From JBBRZF01 sp038236965 (lineage in GTDB: Bacteria > Acidobacteriota > Terriglobia > Terriglobales > Acidobacteriaceae): 9,702 nucleotides of DNA. The first letter of the stretch is position 1. Each line of letters begins with the position of its first letter. A model generated the notes under the pieces. It saw only the letters and a list, made by a program, of their open reading frames with translations. It did no database searches and was not told where the DNA came from. Location: assembly GCA_038236965.1 (NCBI GenBank), contig JBBRZF010000137.1:1-9702 (forward strand), read 5' to 3'. The position numbers and the translations under genes were made by a program. Shown in pieces: positions 1-5,793 of this stretch.

Positions 1-27
1 GCCGTCTGTGGCGATGACTTCACGCAT
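1..27 (-). CDS. ridA: Probable RidA (YjgF/YER057c/UK114) family enamine/imine deaminase, 5' end only
   Basis: Only the first nine codons lie in the window, reading MREVIATDG; the rest runs off the left edge. The start is well supported because an AGGAGGG Shine-Dalgarno (plus-strand positions 32-38) sits 5 nt upstream of the ATG at 27-25. The opening M-R-E-V-I-A-T-D is how many bacterial RidA proteins begin, normally followed by an A-P-x-A-I-G-P-Y-S-Q segment that would fall outside this window. RidA hydrolyses reactive 2-aminoacrylate-type enamines and imines released by PLP enzymes in the cytosol. The gene follows rel/spoT on the same strand with a 69-nt gap, so it could be co-transcribed, although its strong SD means it does not depend on coupling. 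The identification rests on nine residues and is tentative. Confidence 0.5.
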
Positions 28-59
28 GTTTCCCTCCTGAGTTCAACGAAACAACCTAC

Positions 60-83
60 CACAGAGACACAGCGGCACGGAGA
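60..83. repeat. Three imperfect 8-nt tandem units in the rel/spoT-ridA spacer
   Basis: Three consecutive octamers are visible: CACAGAGA (60-67), CACAGCGG (68-75) and CACGGAGA (76-83), followed by AAAA. They fall in the 69-nt spacer between the rel/spoT stop and the ridA SD. Similar CACAGAGA-type strings recur between genes in many environmental bacterial genomes, which is recollection and not a search result. No function is evident. Confidence 0.5.
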
Positions 84-96
84 AAACCAGATCAGG

Positions 97-2304
97 TTAG
101 ATCTTCTGCACGCGTTGGACGTCGCGGACGCCGGGGATTTTTCTTAGGCCGGTAATGATGCGATTGAGGTGGCTTACGTCGTTGACCTCGAGGACGACGT
201 CCACGTTGGCGAAGGTGTCGGCGCCGCGGGCTTCGATGTTGCGGATATTGGTGTTGTCGTCGCTGATGACGGCGGTGATCTGGCGCAACATTCCGGCGCG
301 GTCGTCGCCGAAGACCGTGAGTTTGACGGGGTAGGAGAGGATGGCGCCACCGATCTTGGGTTCCTTGGCTCCCCACTCTACGGCGATACGGCGCTCGGGT
401 TCGTACATCAGGTTCTCGACGTTGGGGCAGGACTTGGAATGCACCGCGACGCCCTTGCCACGGGTGACGTAGCCGACGATCTCCTCGCCACGAATCGGAT
501 TGCAACAACGGGCACGATAGACGAGCAGGTCATCGTGTCCGCGGACCTTGATGGCCGATGTGTCTCCGCCGAAGACGCGACGCACGACCGAGGTGAATCC
601 GGTGGCGGGTGACTCTTCGGTGGGATTGGCGTCGGCGGGAAGAACTTTTCCGAGGATGGAGCGCGCGGAATATTTTCCGTAGCCGATTCCGGCCATGAGG
701 TCGTCGACGCGAGCGACGCCGTAATCACTGGCGATTTTTAGCAGCTCGGAATCTTTGTACTCTTTTGCGGCGAGACGGTATTTGCGCGCTTCCTTCTCGA
801 TGAGTTTGCGCCCGATCTCGATGGCGCGTTCGCGCTGATGGACGTTGAGCCAATGCTTGATCTTCTGACGGGCGCGCGAGGACTTGACGATGCCGAGCCA
901 ATCGCGGCTGGGCTTATGGCCGGTCTGCGTCATGATCTCGACGATGTCGCCGGATTTCAGCTTGTAACGCAGGGGGACGATTCTTCCGTTGACCTTGGCG
1001 CCGACGCAGGTGTTGCCGACTTCGGTGTGAATGGTGAAAGCGAAGTCGAGCGGCGTGGCGTCGCGCGGGAGGATGACGACCTTGCCTTTGGGCGTGAAGG
1101 TGTACACCTCTTCCGGATAGAGATCGATCTTCAGCGTGGAAAGAAATTCGCTGGGGTCGGCCATGTCGCGCTGCCACTCGACGACCTGACGGAGCCAGGC
1201 GAGACGCTTTTCGTCGCGGGCGGAGATGGGGCCGTCCTTGTATTTCCAGTGGGCGGCGATGCCCTCTTCCGCCATCTTGTGCATCTCTTCGGTGCGTATC
1301 TGCACTTCGAAGGGATGTCCGTTTTCCGCGATAACGGTGGTGTGCAGCGACTGGTAGAGGTTGGGCCGCGGCATGGCGATGAAGTCCTTGATGCGTCCGG
1401 GGACGGGTCGCCATTGATTGTGGATGATGCCGAGCACGGCGTAGCAATCGTTGATGGAGTTGGTGATGATGCGCAAAGCGAGCAGGTCGTACATCTGGTC
1501 GACGGTGATCTTCTGGCGCTGAAGTTTTTGATAGATGGAGAACATTCGCTTGATGCGCGAATCGACGCGCGCCTCGATATTGTTCTCCTTTAGCTTGCTG
1601 CGCAGCACATCCTGCATCTGACTGAGAAGTTTTTCGCCTTCTTTGCGGCGGGCCTCGATGGCTTCCTTCACCTGTTGCGCGCCGACGGGATCGACGTAGG
1701 GGAAAGCGAGGTCTTCGAGTTCTCCGCGCACCTTGCCCATGCCGAGGCGATGAGCGAGTGGTGCGTAGATCTCCAAAGTTTCCTTGGCGATTTTTTCCTG
1801 GCGCTCGGGGGTGAGGTGTTCGAGCGTGCGCATGTTGTGGAGTCGGTCGGCCAGTTTGATGAGCACGACGCGGATGTCGTCCACCATGGCGAGCATCATC
1901 TTGCGGACGTTTTCCGCCTGCGCTTCTTCGCGCGAAGCGAAATCGATCTTGCTGATCTTGGTGACGCCTTCGACGATGTGCGCGACCTGCTCGCCGAATT
2001 TTTCCTTGATCTCCTCGATGGTAACGGTGGTGTCTTCGACGGAGTCGTGAAGGAGTCCGGCGGCGATGGCGGTGGTGTCGAGCTTCATTTCCGCCAGCAG
2101 ATTGGCCACTTCGAGAGGGTGCATGAGATAGGGCTCGCCGGATGCGCGGGTCTGTCCGGTGTGGTGCAGGAGAGAGAAATCGTAGGCCTTGCGGATGATC
2201 TCAATATCGTCGTTGGGACGATTGGCGCGAGCCTTCTTCATGAGGTCGCGAAACTTAGTGACCGTGAGAACATTGGTCGCGATTTGTTGGCGCAAGGTCG
2301 CCAT
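97..2304 (-). CDS. spoT: Bifunctional (p)ppGpp synthetase/hydrolase (Rel/SpoT)
   Basis: This 735-aa protein is a full-length long RelA/SpoT homologue that makes and degrades the alarmone (p)ppGpp, in the cytosol and at ribosomes. Domains in order: an HD hydrolase with intact metal/catalytic motifs (MHP at 61-63, LLHDSVED at 84-91, LADRLHNMRT at 151-160); a synthetase domain (RIKRMFSIYQKL about 250-261, YDLLALRI 272-279, NLYQSLHT 315-322, EVQIRT 333-338); a TGS domain about 396-460; a Cys-rich zinc-finger-like segment (C600, C601, C626); and a C-terminal ACT domain about 655-735. The synthetase carries an RxKD motif (RIKD 304-307), which in this family marks bifunctional Rel/SpoT enzymes, in contrast to the ExDD of synthetase-only RelA. 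The ATG at 2304 has no good SD but has a TATAAT box 5 nt upstream. Met22 is an alternative start, also without an SD. The probable ridA follows 69 nt downstream. Length and motifs are normal, so the gene should be functional. It could equally be named rel. Confidence 0.97.
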   Translation of the reverse strand: MATLRQQIATNVLTVTKFRDLMKKARANRPNDDIEIIRKAYDFSLLHHTGQTRASGEPYLMHPLEVANLLAEMKLDTTAIAAGLLHDSVEDTTVTIEEIKEKFGEQVAHIVEGVTKISKIDFASREEAQAENVRKMMLAMVDDIRVVLIKLADRLHNMRTLEHLTPERQEKIAKETLEIYAPLAHRLGMGKVRGELEDLAFPYVDPVGAQQVKEAIEARRKEGEKLLSQMQDVLRSKLKENNIEARVDSRIKRMFSIYQKLQRQKITVDQMYDLLALRIITNSINDCYAVLGIIHNQWRPVPGRIKDFIAMPRPNLYQSLHTTVIAENGHPFEVQIRTEEMHKMAEEGIAAHWKYKDGPISARDEKRLAWLRQVVEWQRDMADPSEFLSTLKIDLYPEEVYTFTPKGKVVILPRDATPLDFAFTIHTEVGNTCVGAKVNGRIVPLRYKLKSGDIVEIMTQTGHKPSRDWLGIVKSSRARQKIKHWLNVHQRERAIEIGRKLIEKEARKYRLAAKEYKDSELLKIASDYGVARVDDLMAGIGYGKYSARSILGKVLPADANPTEESPATGFTSVVRRVFGGDTSAIKVRGHDDLLVYRARCCNPIRGEEIVGYVTRGKGVAVHSKSCPNVENLMYEPERRIAVEWGAKEPKIGGAILSYPVKLTVFGDDRAGMLRQITAVISDDNTNIRNIEARGADTFANVDVVLEVNDVSHLNRIITGLRKIPGVRDVQRVQKI

Positions 2305-2333
2305 AATCGATTATAGCCTCTTGTGGAGTTGCT
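2305..2333 (-). promoter_or_regulatory. Candidate rel/spoT promoter, -10 box abutting the start codon
   Basis: Reading the minus strand, a perfect TATAAT occupies 2315-2310, followed by CGATT and then the ATG at 2304. That spacing would put the transcription start at or very near the A of the ATG, giving a leaderless message. The -35 region is poor: CTTCAG at 16-bp spacing is the best I see. A weak AGAGG lies 12 nt before the ATG and would be lost from such a transcript. The 12-bp perfect palindrome ATAATCGATTAT (2303-2314) covers the same bases and could be an operator or chance. Confidence 0.4.
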
Positions 2334-2433
2334 GAAGTAGCGAGTGGGACGCGATAGTGGGTGCGTGTTTGTGAATTGTGAATGAATTTAGGACCTGGGC
2401 TATCGGTATGTACTTGAGGGCGCGAGCAGGTTG

Positions 2434-2457
2434 CCTAGTAGCGAGCAGAGAACTAGG
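2434..2457. repeat. Inverted repeat in the rel/spoT-epimerase divergent spacer
   Basis: CCTAGT (2434-2439) and ACTAGG (2452-2457) are perfect 6-bp inverted arms with a 12-nt loop. The octamer GCGAGCAG occurs at 2422-2429 and again inside the loop at 2441-2448. The structure lies just upstream of the candidate plus-strand promoter at 2462-2489, so a regulator site is possible. Arms this short can also arise by chance. The rest of the 302-nt spacer shows only the features listed separately. Confidence 0.25.
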
Positions 2458-2461
2458 ATTA

Positions 2462-2489
2462 TTGTGGAAGAATGTGTCGTCCGTATAGT
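2462..2489 (+). promoter_or_regulatory. Candidate sigma70-type promoter for the small ORF and epimerase
   Basis: TTGTGG (2462-2467) is followed by a 16-bp spacer and TATAGT (2484-2489), a 5/6 match to the -10 consensus. Transcription would begin around 2496 and leave a leader of about 16 nt that contains the AGGAGG at 2502-2507 in front of the ATG at 2512. Position and spacing fit a promoter for the two plus-strand ORFs. The -35 match is only moderate. Confidence 0.45.
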
Positions 2490-2511
2490 GCCGCGGTCCA
2501 CAGGAGGATTC

Positions 2512-2607
2512 ATGAGCCGTTTGCGTAGGTTGGGAGTTTCGTTGATATCGGTCGCGCTGCTGATGGCGATGGCGGCGCCATCGGCGCTGGCGATAGCGAA
2601 ACCATAA
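2512..2607 (+). CDS. Small signal-peptide-like ORF (31 aa), overlapping the epimerase start
   Basis: I do not recognise this short protein. It has a strong AGGAGG SD 4 nt before the ATG and a candidate promoter just upstream. The sequence reads like a Sec signal peptide: a basic start (MSRLRR), a hydrophobic core of about 17 residues (9-22, rich in Val, Leu, Ile, Ala and Met), then PSALA giving an A-x-A-like cleavage site near residue 27, with only IAKP left afterwards. Its TAA (2605-2607) shares an A with the ATG of the epimerase (2607-2609), so termination and re-initiation would be tightly coupled. The epimerase itself has no visible SD. Possible readings are a translated leader that delivers ribosomes to the epimerase, a tiny membrane peptide, or the remnant of a lost exported protein. 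Translation is well supported; function is unknown. Confidence 0.55.
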   Translation: MSRLRRLGVSLISVALLMAMAAPSALAIAKP

Positions 2608-3503
2608 TGAAAATCGTAATCACGGGCGCGTCGGGATTGATCGGCTCGGCAATCATTTCTTCGTTGGAGCCGGAACGCCAGGTGATTCGCATGGTGCGGT
2701 CCCGCACGCCTGCGGCGAACGAGATTCCATGGAATCCGGGAGAGACACTGGATGCGGCATTGCTGGCCGACGTGGATGCGGTGATCCACCTGGCGGGAAG
2801 AAATATCGGCGTGCGCTGGACGGAGACAGCCAAACGCGAGATCGTGGCAAGCCGTGTGAAAGGAACGCGAACCATCTCCCAGGCGGTGGCGGAATCGTTT
2901 CGGCGAACGGGCAAGCCGAATGTGCTGATCAGCGCGTCGGCCATCGGATATTACGGCAGCAGAGAAGATGAGAGGCTGACGGAGGCAAGCGCGAGCGGAA
3001 CGGGATTCCTGGCCGAAGTGGGGCGGGCATGGGAAGAGGCTGCGAGCGCGGCGCGAGAGGCTGGAGTACGAACCGTGTTTCCGCGCATGGGAGTGGTGCT
3101 GAGCAGATCGGGCGGGGCGCTGGCGAGAATGCTGCCGCCATTTCGCCTGGGTCTGGGCGGGCCGATCGGGAGCGGGCGTCAGTGGATGAGCTGGATCGCG
3201 CTGAATGATGTTGTGGGCGGAATGAGGCATCTGCTGCGCTGGGAGAATCTGAATGGAGCGGTGAACCTGGTTGCGCCGAACCCGGTGACGAATGCGGAGT
3301 TCACGCGCGCACTGGGGAAGGCATTGCACAGACCGGCGGTGATTCCGGTGCCGGCGTTTGCCATCAAGCTGGCGTTGGGCGAGATGGGAGACGAGTTGTT
3401 GCTTTCCAGCACGCGAGTGTTGCCGAAGAAGTTGGAAGAGAGCGGGTACAAGTTCCGGTATCCGCGAGTGGATGGGGCGTTGGAGGAGTTGGTCGCGAGA
3501 TAG
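2607..3503 (+). CDS. TIGR01777-family NAD(P)-dependent epimerase/dehydratase-like protein (SDR39U1/YfcH type)
   Basis: This 298-aa protein is an extended short-chain dehydrogenase/reductase of the TIGR01777 group (E. coli YfcH, human SDR39U1). Visible features: the Rossmann dinucleotide-binding GxxGxxG as TGASGLIG (6-13), HLAGRNI (61-67), a catalytic-region segment SASAIGYYG (109-117) with the expected Tyr cluster, QWMSWIALND (192-201), and a C-terminal DUF1731-type tail from about residue 248. Length is normal for the family. The cytosolic substrate is not established, even for well-known members. The ATG overlaps the stop of the upstream small ORF and lacks an SD, so translation probably depends on coupling to it. 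The gene is convergent with ybaK, separated by a hairpin-rich block. The family call is firm; the exact reaction is unknown. Confidence 0.93.
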   Translation: MKIVITGASGLIGSAIISSLEPERQVIRMVRSRTPAANEIPWNPGETLDAALLADVDAVIHLAGRNIGVRWTETAKREIVASRVKGTRTISQAVAESFRRTGKPNVLISASAIGYYGSREDERLTEASASGTGFLAEVGRAWEEAASAAREAGVRTVFPRMGVVLSRSGGALARMLPPFRLGLGGPIGSGRQWMSWIALNDVVGGMRHLLRWENLNGAVNLVAPNPVTNAEFTRALGKALHRPAVIPVPAFAIKLALGEMGDELLLSSTRVLPKKLEESGYKFRYPRVDGALEELVAR

Positions 3504-3522
3504 AAGCAACAGCAAAGGCTTA

Positions 3523-3558
3523 GGCGAGCGTTGCTCGTCCGCCACGGACGAGGCGTCC
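3523..3558. repeat. REP-like palindromic block between convergent genes
   Basis: Three overlapping hairpins are possible in 36 nt: GGCGAGC with GCTCGTCC (3523-3529/3533-3540, one bulge), CTCGTCC with GGACGAG (3534-3540/3546-3552, 7 bp perfect, 5-nt loop), and GGACG with CGTCC (3546-3550/3554-3558, 3-nt loop). GGGCCC follows at once. The block lies between the 3' ends of the epimerase and ybaK, a typical place for REP-type elements. No T-tract follows on either strand, so a simple intrinsic terminator is less likely. Copy number in the genome is unknown. Confidence 0.5.
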
Positions 3559-3602
3559 GGGCCCACGTAAGGCAATATCTATTCAAGGGCAAGGCAAAAT
3601 GT

Positions 3603-4082
3603 TTAGTGCGGCTTGTCGCGAGCGATGCTGGCGACGGTGGCCTGCGTGGCGCGAAGGTAGTCGTCGGGTGCGATGAGGATTTGAGTTCCACGCATTCCTG
3701 CTGAGATCGAAATTACACCCCAAAGGTGAATCGTCTCGTCCACGAAGACGGGATAGGGCTTCTTTACGGCCAGGGCGGTCACGCCTCCGCGAATGTATCC
3801 GGTGAGAGGCTGAACTTCCTTGAGCTGCACCATTTCGATCTTGCGATCTCCGGAAGCGTGCGCGAGCGCCTTTAGATCCAGCGCTGCGTTCCCTGGAACT
3901 ACAGCCAGACAGACTCCGTTGCGGTCTCCGCGGGCGACGAGAGTTTTGAAAACCTGTTCGGGCGGGAGTCCGACCTTGGCGGCGACGGATTCGGCGGCGA
4001 GGTCATTGGGATCGACTTCGTAATGGCGAAGTTCGTAGTGGATGCCGAGAGCGTCGAGGAAGCGGGCTGCGTTGGTTTTCAT
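3603..4082 (-). CDS. ybaK: YbaK/EbsC-family Cys-tRNA deacylase
   Basis: This 159-aa protein has the usual length and fold signature of YbaK/EbsC trans-editing enzymes, which hydrolyse mischarged aminoacyl-tRNA, classically Cys-tRNA(Pro) made by ProRS. The family's conserved lysine is present in QVFKTLV (K46). Other matches are the glycine-rich GYIRGG (95-100) and SAGMRG (127-132) with the following QILIAPDDYL. In many members the GYIRGG segment continues into a Ser-Pro; here it reads VTALAVKK, so substrate choice could differ slightly. The start at 4082 has no visible SD and no upstream alternative is obvious. The gene follows gltX on the same strand after a 79-nt spacer that contains a heptamer repeat, and co-transcription is plausible since both act on aminoacyl-tRNA. 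The protein is probably cytosolic. Confidence 0.92.
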   Translation of the reverse strand: MKTNAARFLDALGIHYELRHYEVDPNDLAAESVAAKVGLPPEQVFKTLVARGDRNGVCLAVVPGNAALDLKALAHASGDRKIEMVQLKEVQPLTGYIRGGVTALAVKKPYPVFVDETIHLWGVISISAGMRGTQILIAPDDYLRATQATVASIARDKPH

Positions 4083-4086
4083 AATG

Positions 4087-4121
4087 CAGTTGCCGGTTGT
4101 CAGTTGCCAGTGGTCGCTTGA
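4087..4121. repeat. Degenerate 7-nt tandem repeat (CAGTTGC-type), five units
   Basis: Five consecutive heptamers can be aligned: CAGTTGC (4087), CGGTTGT (4094), CAGTTGC (4101), CAGTGGT (4108) and CGCTTGA (4115). The first four are clearly related and the fifth is weak. They lie in the gltX-ybaK spacer and end 4 nt before the ybaK start codon. Heptanucleotide tandem repeats of this kind are known between genes in several bacterial groups, notably the STRR repeats of cyanobacteria. In this position the repeat replaces any SD for ybaK. Confidence 0.55.
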
Positions 4122-4161
4122 AGAGCGGAGTTCTTGGTTAAACCAAAGGGCAACACCAAAG

Positions 4162-5682
4162 CTACTTGCGGGCGGCTTGGAATGCGGTTATGCGCTCGCT
4201 TGTGTTCAGGACGCGATTGGGCAACGGGAGGGCGCTGCCTTCTTCGATGAGCGGGATTAGCTTGTCGAATTCGGGGCCGGCGTGAGACCCGGTCACGGCT
4301 ATGCGTATGGGGTGGAAGAGATCTTTTCCTTTCACTCCGGTCTCGGTCTTCACTTCGTTGACGATGGCCTTGAAGCGCTCGGATGTGAGTGGAGCGGACT
4401 CGGCATGTATGCGGGCGGCGAAGGCGTCTAGCACCTTGGGCGTGTTGGGCGCGTTCATCACTTCGGCGTTGTCGGGGGCGGCGCTGGCCGCAGCGGCGTC
4501 GTAATGAAAGATGAGCGCGGCACGCTCGGGAAGCTGGTCGAGTCGATCGACGGAGGCCATGACGAGTGCGAGCAGTCGCTCGAACCACGCTTGCGTTGCG
4601 GCGTCGGACGCGGCGGGGAGAAGAGCGGCGGTGACGAAGTAGCGCTGCGAAAGCGCGACGATGCGCGCGGGATCAGCCTCCTTGATGTAGTGACGATTCA
4701 CCCAATACAACTTTTCGAAATCGAAGACGGCGGGCGAGGGAGTAACGCGCTTGAGGTCGAACTCCTTGACGAGTTCGGCGGGCGCGAAGATTTCGCGGGT
4801 GCCGCCCGTGGGAGCCCAGCCGAGCAGCGCCATGTAGTTCATGAGCGCTTCTGGTAGGACGCCCATCTCGCGGAAGTTGGCGATGGAGGTGGCGCCGTGC
4901 CGCTTGGAGAGGCGCTCCTTGTCGGGGCCGAGAATGGTGGAAAGATGCGCGAATTCAGGGACGGGCCAGCCGAGTGCTTCGTAGAGAGCGACCTGCTTGG
5001 GAGTGTTGGAAAGATGGTCGTCGCCGCGGATGACGTGGGTGATCTGCATCTCGGCGTCGTCGATGACGACTACATAGTTGTAAACGGGGACGCCGGAAGA
5101 GCGCAGAATGATGGGGTCGCTGACCACTTCGTTGGAGAATTCGACGGCGCCGCGCACGATGTCGTGAAAGCGAATGGGGCGCTCGGGAATGCTGAGGCGG
5201 ATGGCGCAAGGCTCTCCGAGGGCGCGACGGCGCTGGGCTTCCGCGGGATCGAGTCGGCGACATGTTCCCGGATAGTTCGGCGGGCGATGCTCGGCCATGG
5301 CCTGCTGGCGCTGTCGTTCGAGTTCCTCTTGCGTGCAGAAACAGTAGTAGGCTTTGCCTTCGGCGACGAGGCGCTCGGCGGGTTCGCGATAGACGCCGAG
5401 TTTGTCGGACTGGCGATAGGGCGGGACGGGGCCGCCGAGGTCGGGACCTTCATCCCAATCGATGCCGAGCCACTTGAGGTCGTCGAGGAGTTGGGCTTCG
5501 TAGCGAGTCTCGCTGCGTTCGACGTCGGTGTCTTCGATGCGCAGCACCATGGTGCCGCCCTGCTGGCGGGCGAAGAGCCAGTTGAAGAGCGCAGTACGCG
5601 CGTTGCCGACGTGAACCTGTCCGGTAGGAGAGGGCGCGAAACGGACGCGCACCTTAGAGTTAGAGCTCGCTTGCTGGGCCAT
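4162..5682 (-). CDS. gltX: Glutamyl-tRNA synthetase
   Basis: This 506-aa class I aminoacyl-tRNA synthetase charges tRNA(Glu) (or Glu/Gln-type tRNAs if non-discriminating) in the cytosol. The Rossmann catalytic core shows the HIGH-equivalent HVGN (24-27) within RFAPSPTGQVHVGNART and the KMSKS-equivalent KERLSKR (255-261). The C-terminal anticodon-binding part ends in the usual GKDLFHPIRIAVTG region (452-465). The reading frame stays open 77 codons upstream to 5913, but that stretch is not GltX-like and would overlap the divergent deacetylase gene. The family-conserved sequence starts right after MAQQASSNSKVRVRF, so the ATG at 5682 is chosen although it has no SD. Cys114 and Cys116 plus Cys141 recall the zinc knuckle of E. 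coli GluRS, but the fourth ligand is not seen (CRR in place of CRH). ybaK follows downstream. Confidence 0.96.
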   Translation of the reverse strand: MAQQASSNSKVRVRFAPSPTGQVHVGNARTALFNWLFARQQGGTMVLRIEDTDVERSETRYEAQLLDDLKWLGIDWDEGPDLGGPVPPYRQSDKLGVYREPAERLVAEGKAYYCFCTQEELERQRQQAMAEHRPPNYPGTCRRLDPAEAQRRRALGEPCAIRLSIPERPIRFHDIVRGAVEFSNEVVSDPIILRSSGVPVYNYVVVIDDAEMQITHVIRGDDHLSNTPKQVALYEALGWPVPEFAHLSTILGPDKERLSKRHGATSIANFREMGVLPEALMNYMALLGWAPTGGTREIFAPAELVKEFDLKRVTPSPAVFDFEKLYWVNRHYIKEADPARIVALSQRYFVTAALLPAASDAATQAWFERLLALVMASVDRLDQLPERAALIFHYDAAAASAAPDNAEVMNAPNTPKVLDAFAARIHAESAPLTSERFKAIVNEVKTETGVKGKDLFHPIRIAVTGSHAGPEFDKLIPLIEEGSALPLPNRVLNTSERITAFQAARK

Positions 5683-5689
5683 GGGAAAA

Positions 5690-5698
5690 ATGGTAGCA
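5690..5698 (-). promoter_or_regulatory. Candidate extended -10 promoter immediately upstream of gltX
   Basis: On the minus strand TGCTACCAT (5698-5690) resembles an extended -10 (TGn plus TACCAT, 4/6 match). The ATG of gltX begins after only 7 nt, TTTTCCC. A start of transcription at the ATG would give a leaderless message, in line with the absence of an SD. I see no good -35 hexamer. This parallels the arrangement at rel/spoT. Confidence 0.3.
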
Positions 5699-5793
5699 GA
5701 AGTGGAGGGCGTTGATGTGTGCGGGGCAAAAGCATTCGCCACGAACAGGCGCGAAACACACCTTTGCACCGGGGTTGAAGGTAGGATGAACGA

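Noticed and set aside
838..1593. Plus-strand ORF of 251 codons antisense to rel/spoT (also 1675-2316)
   Set aside because: It lies entirely or almost entirely opposite a firmly identified gene, has no SD or recognisable motif, and its Asp/Val/Gly-rich composition is typical of antisense frames in GC-rich DNA.
2400..3575. Minus-strand ORF of 391 codons opposite the epimerase
   Set aside because: Arg/His/Ser/Pro-rich shadow translation with no motif; the plus-strand epimerase explains the region.
4130..4148. TTGGTT/AACCAA inverted repeat after gltX as a terminator
   Set aside because: Very short AT-containing stem with almost no loop and no T-tract; too weak for a terminator and probably chance.
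4897..5715. Plus-strand ORF of 272 codons antisense to gltX
   Set aside because: Shadow of gltX, with no SD and no family resemblance.
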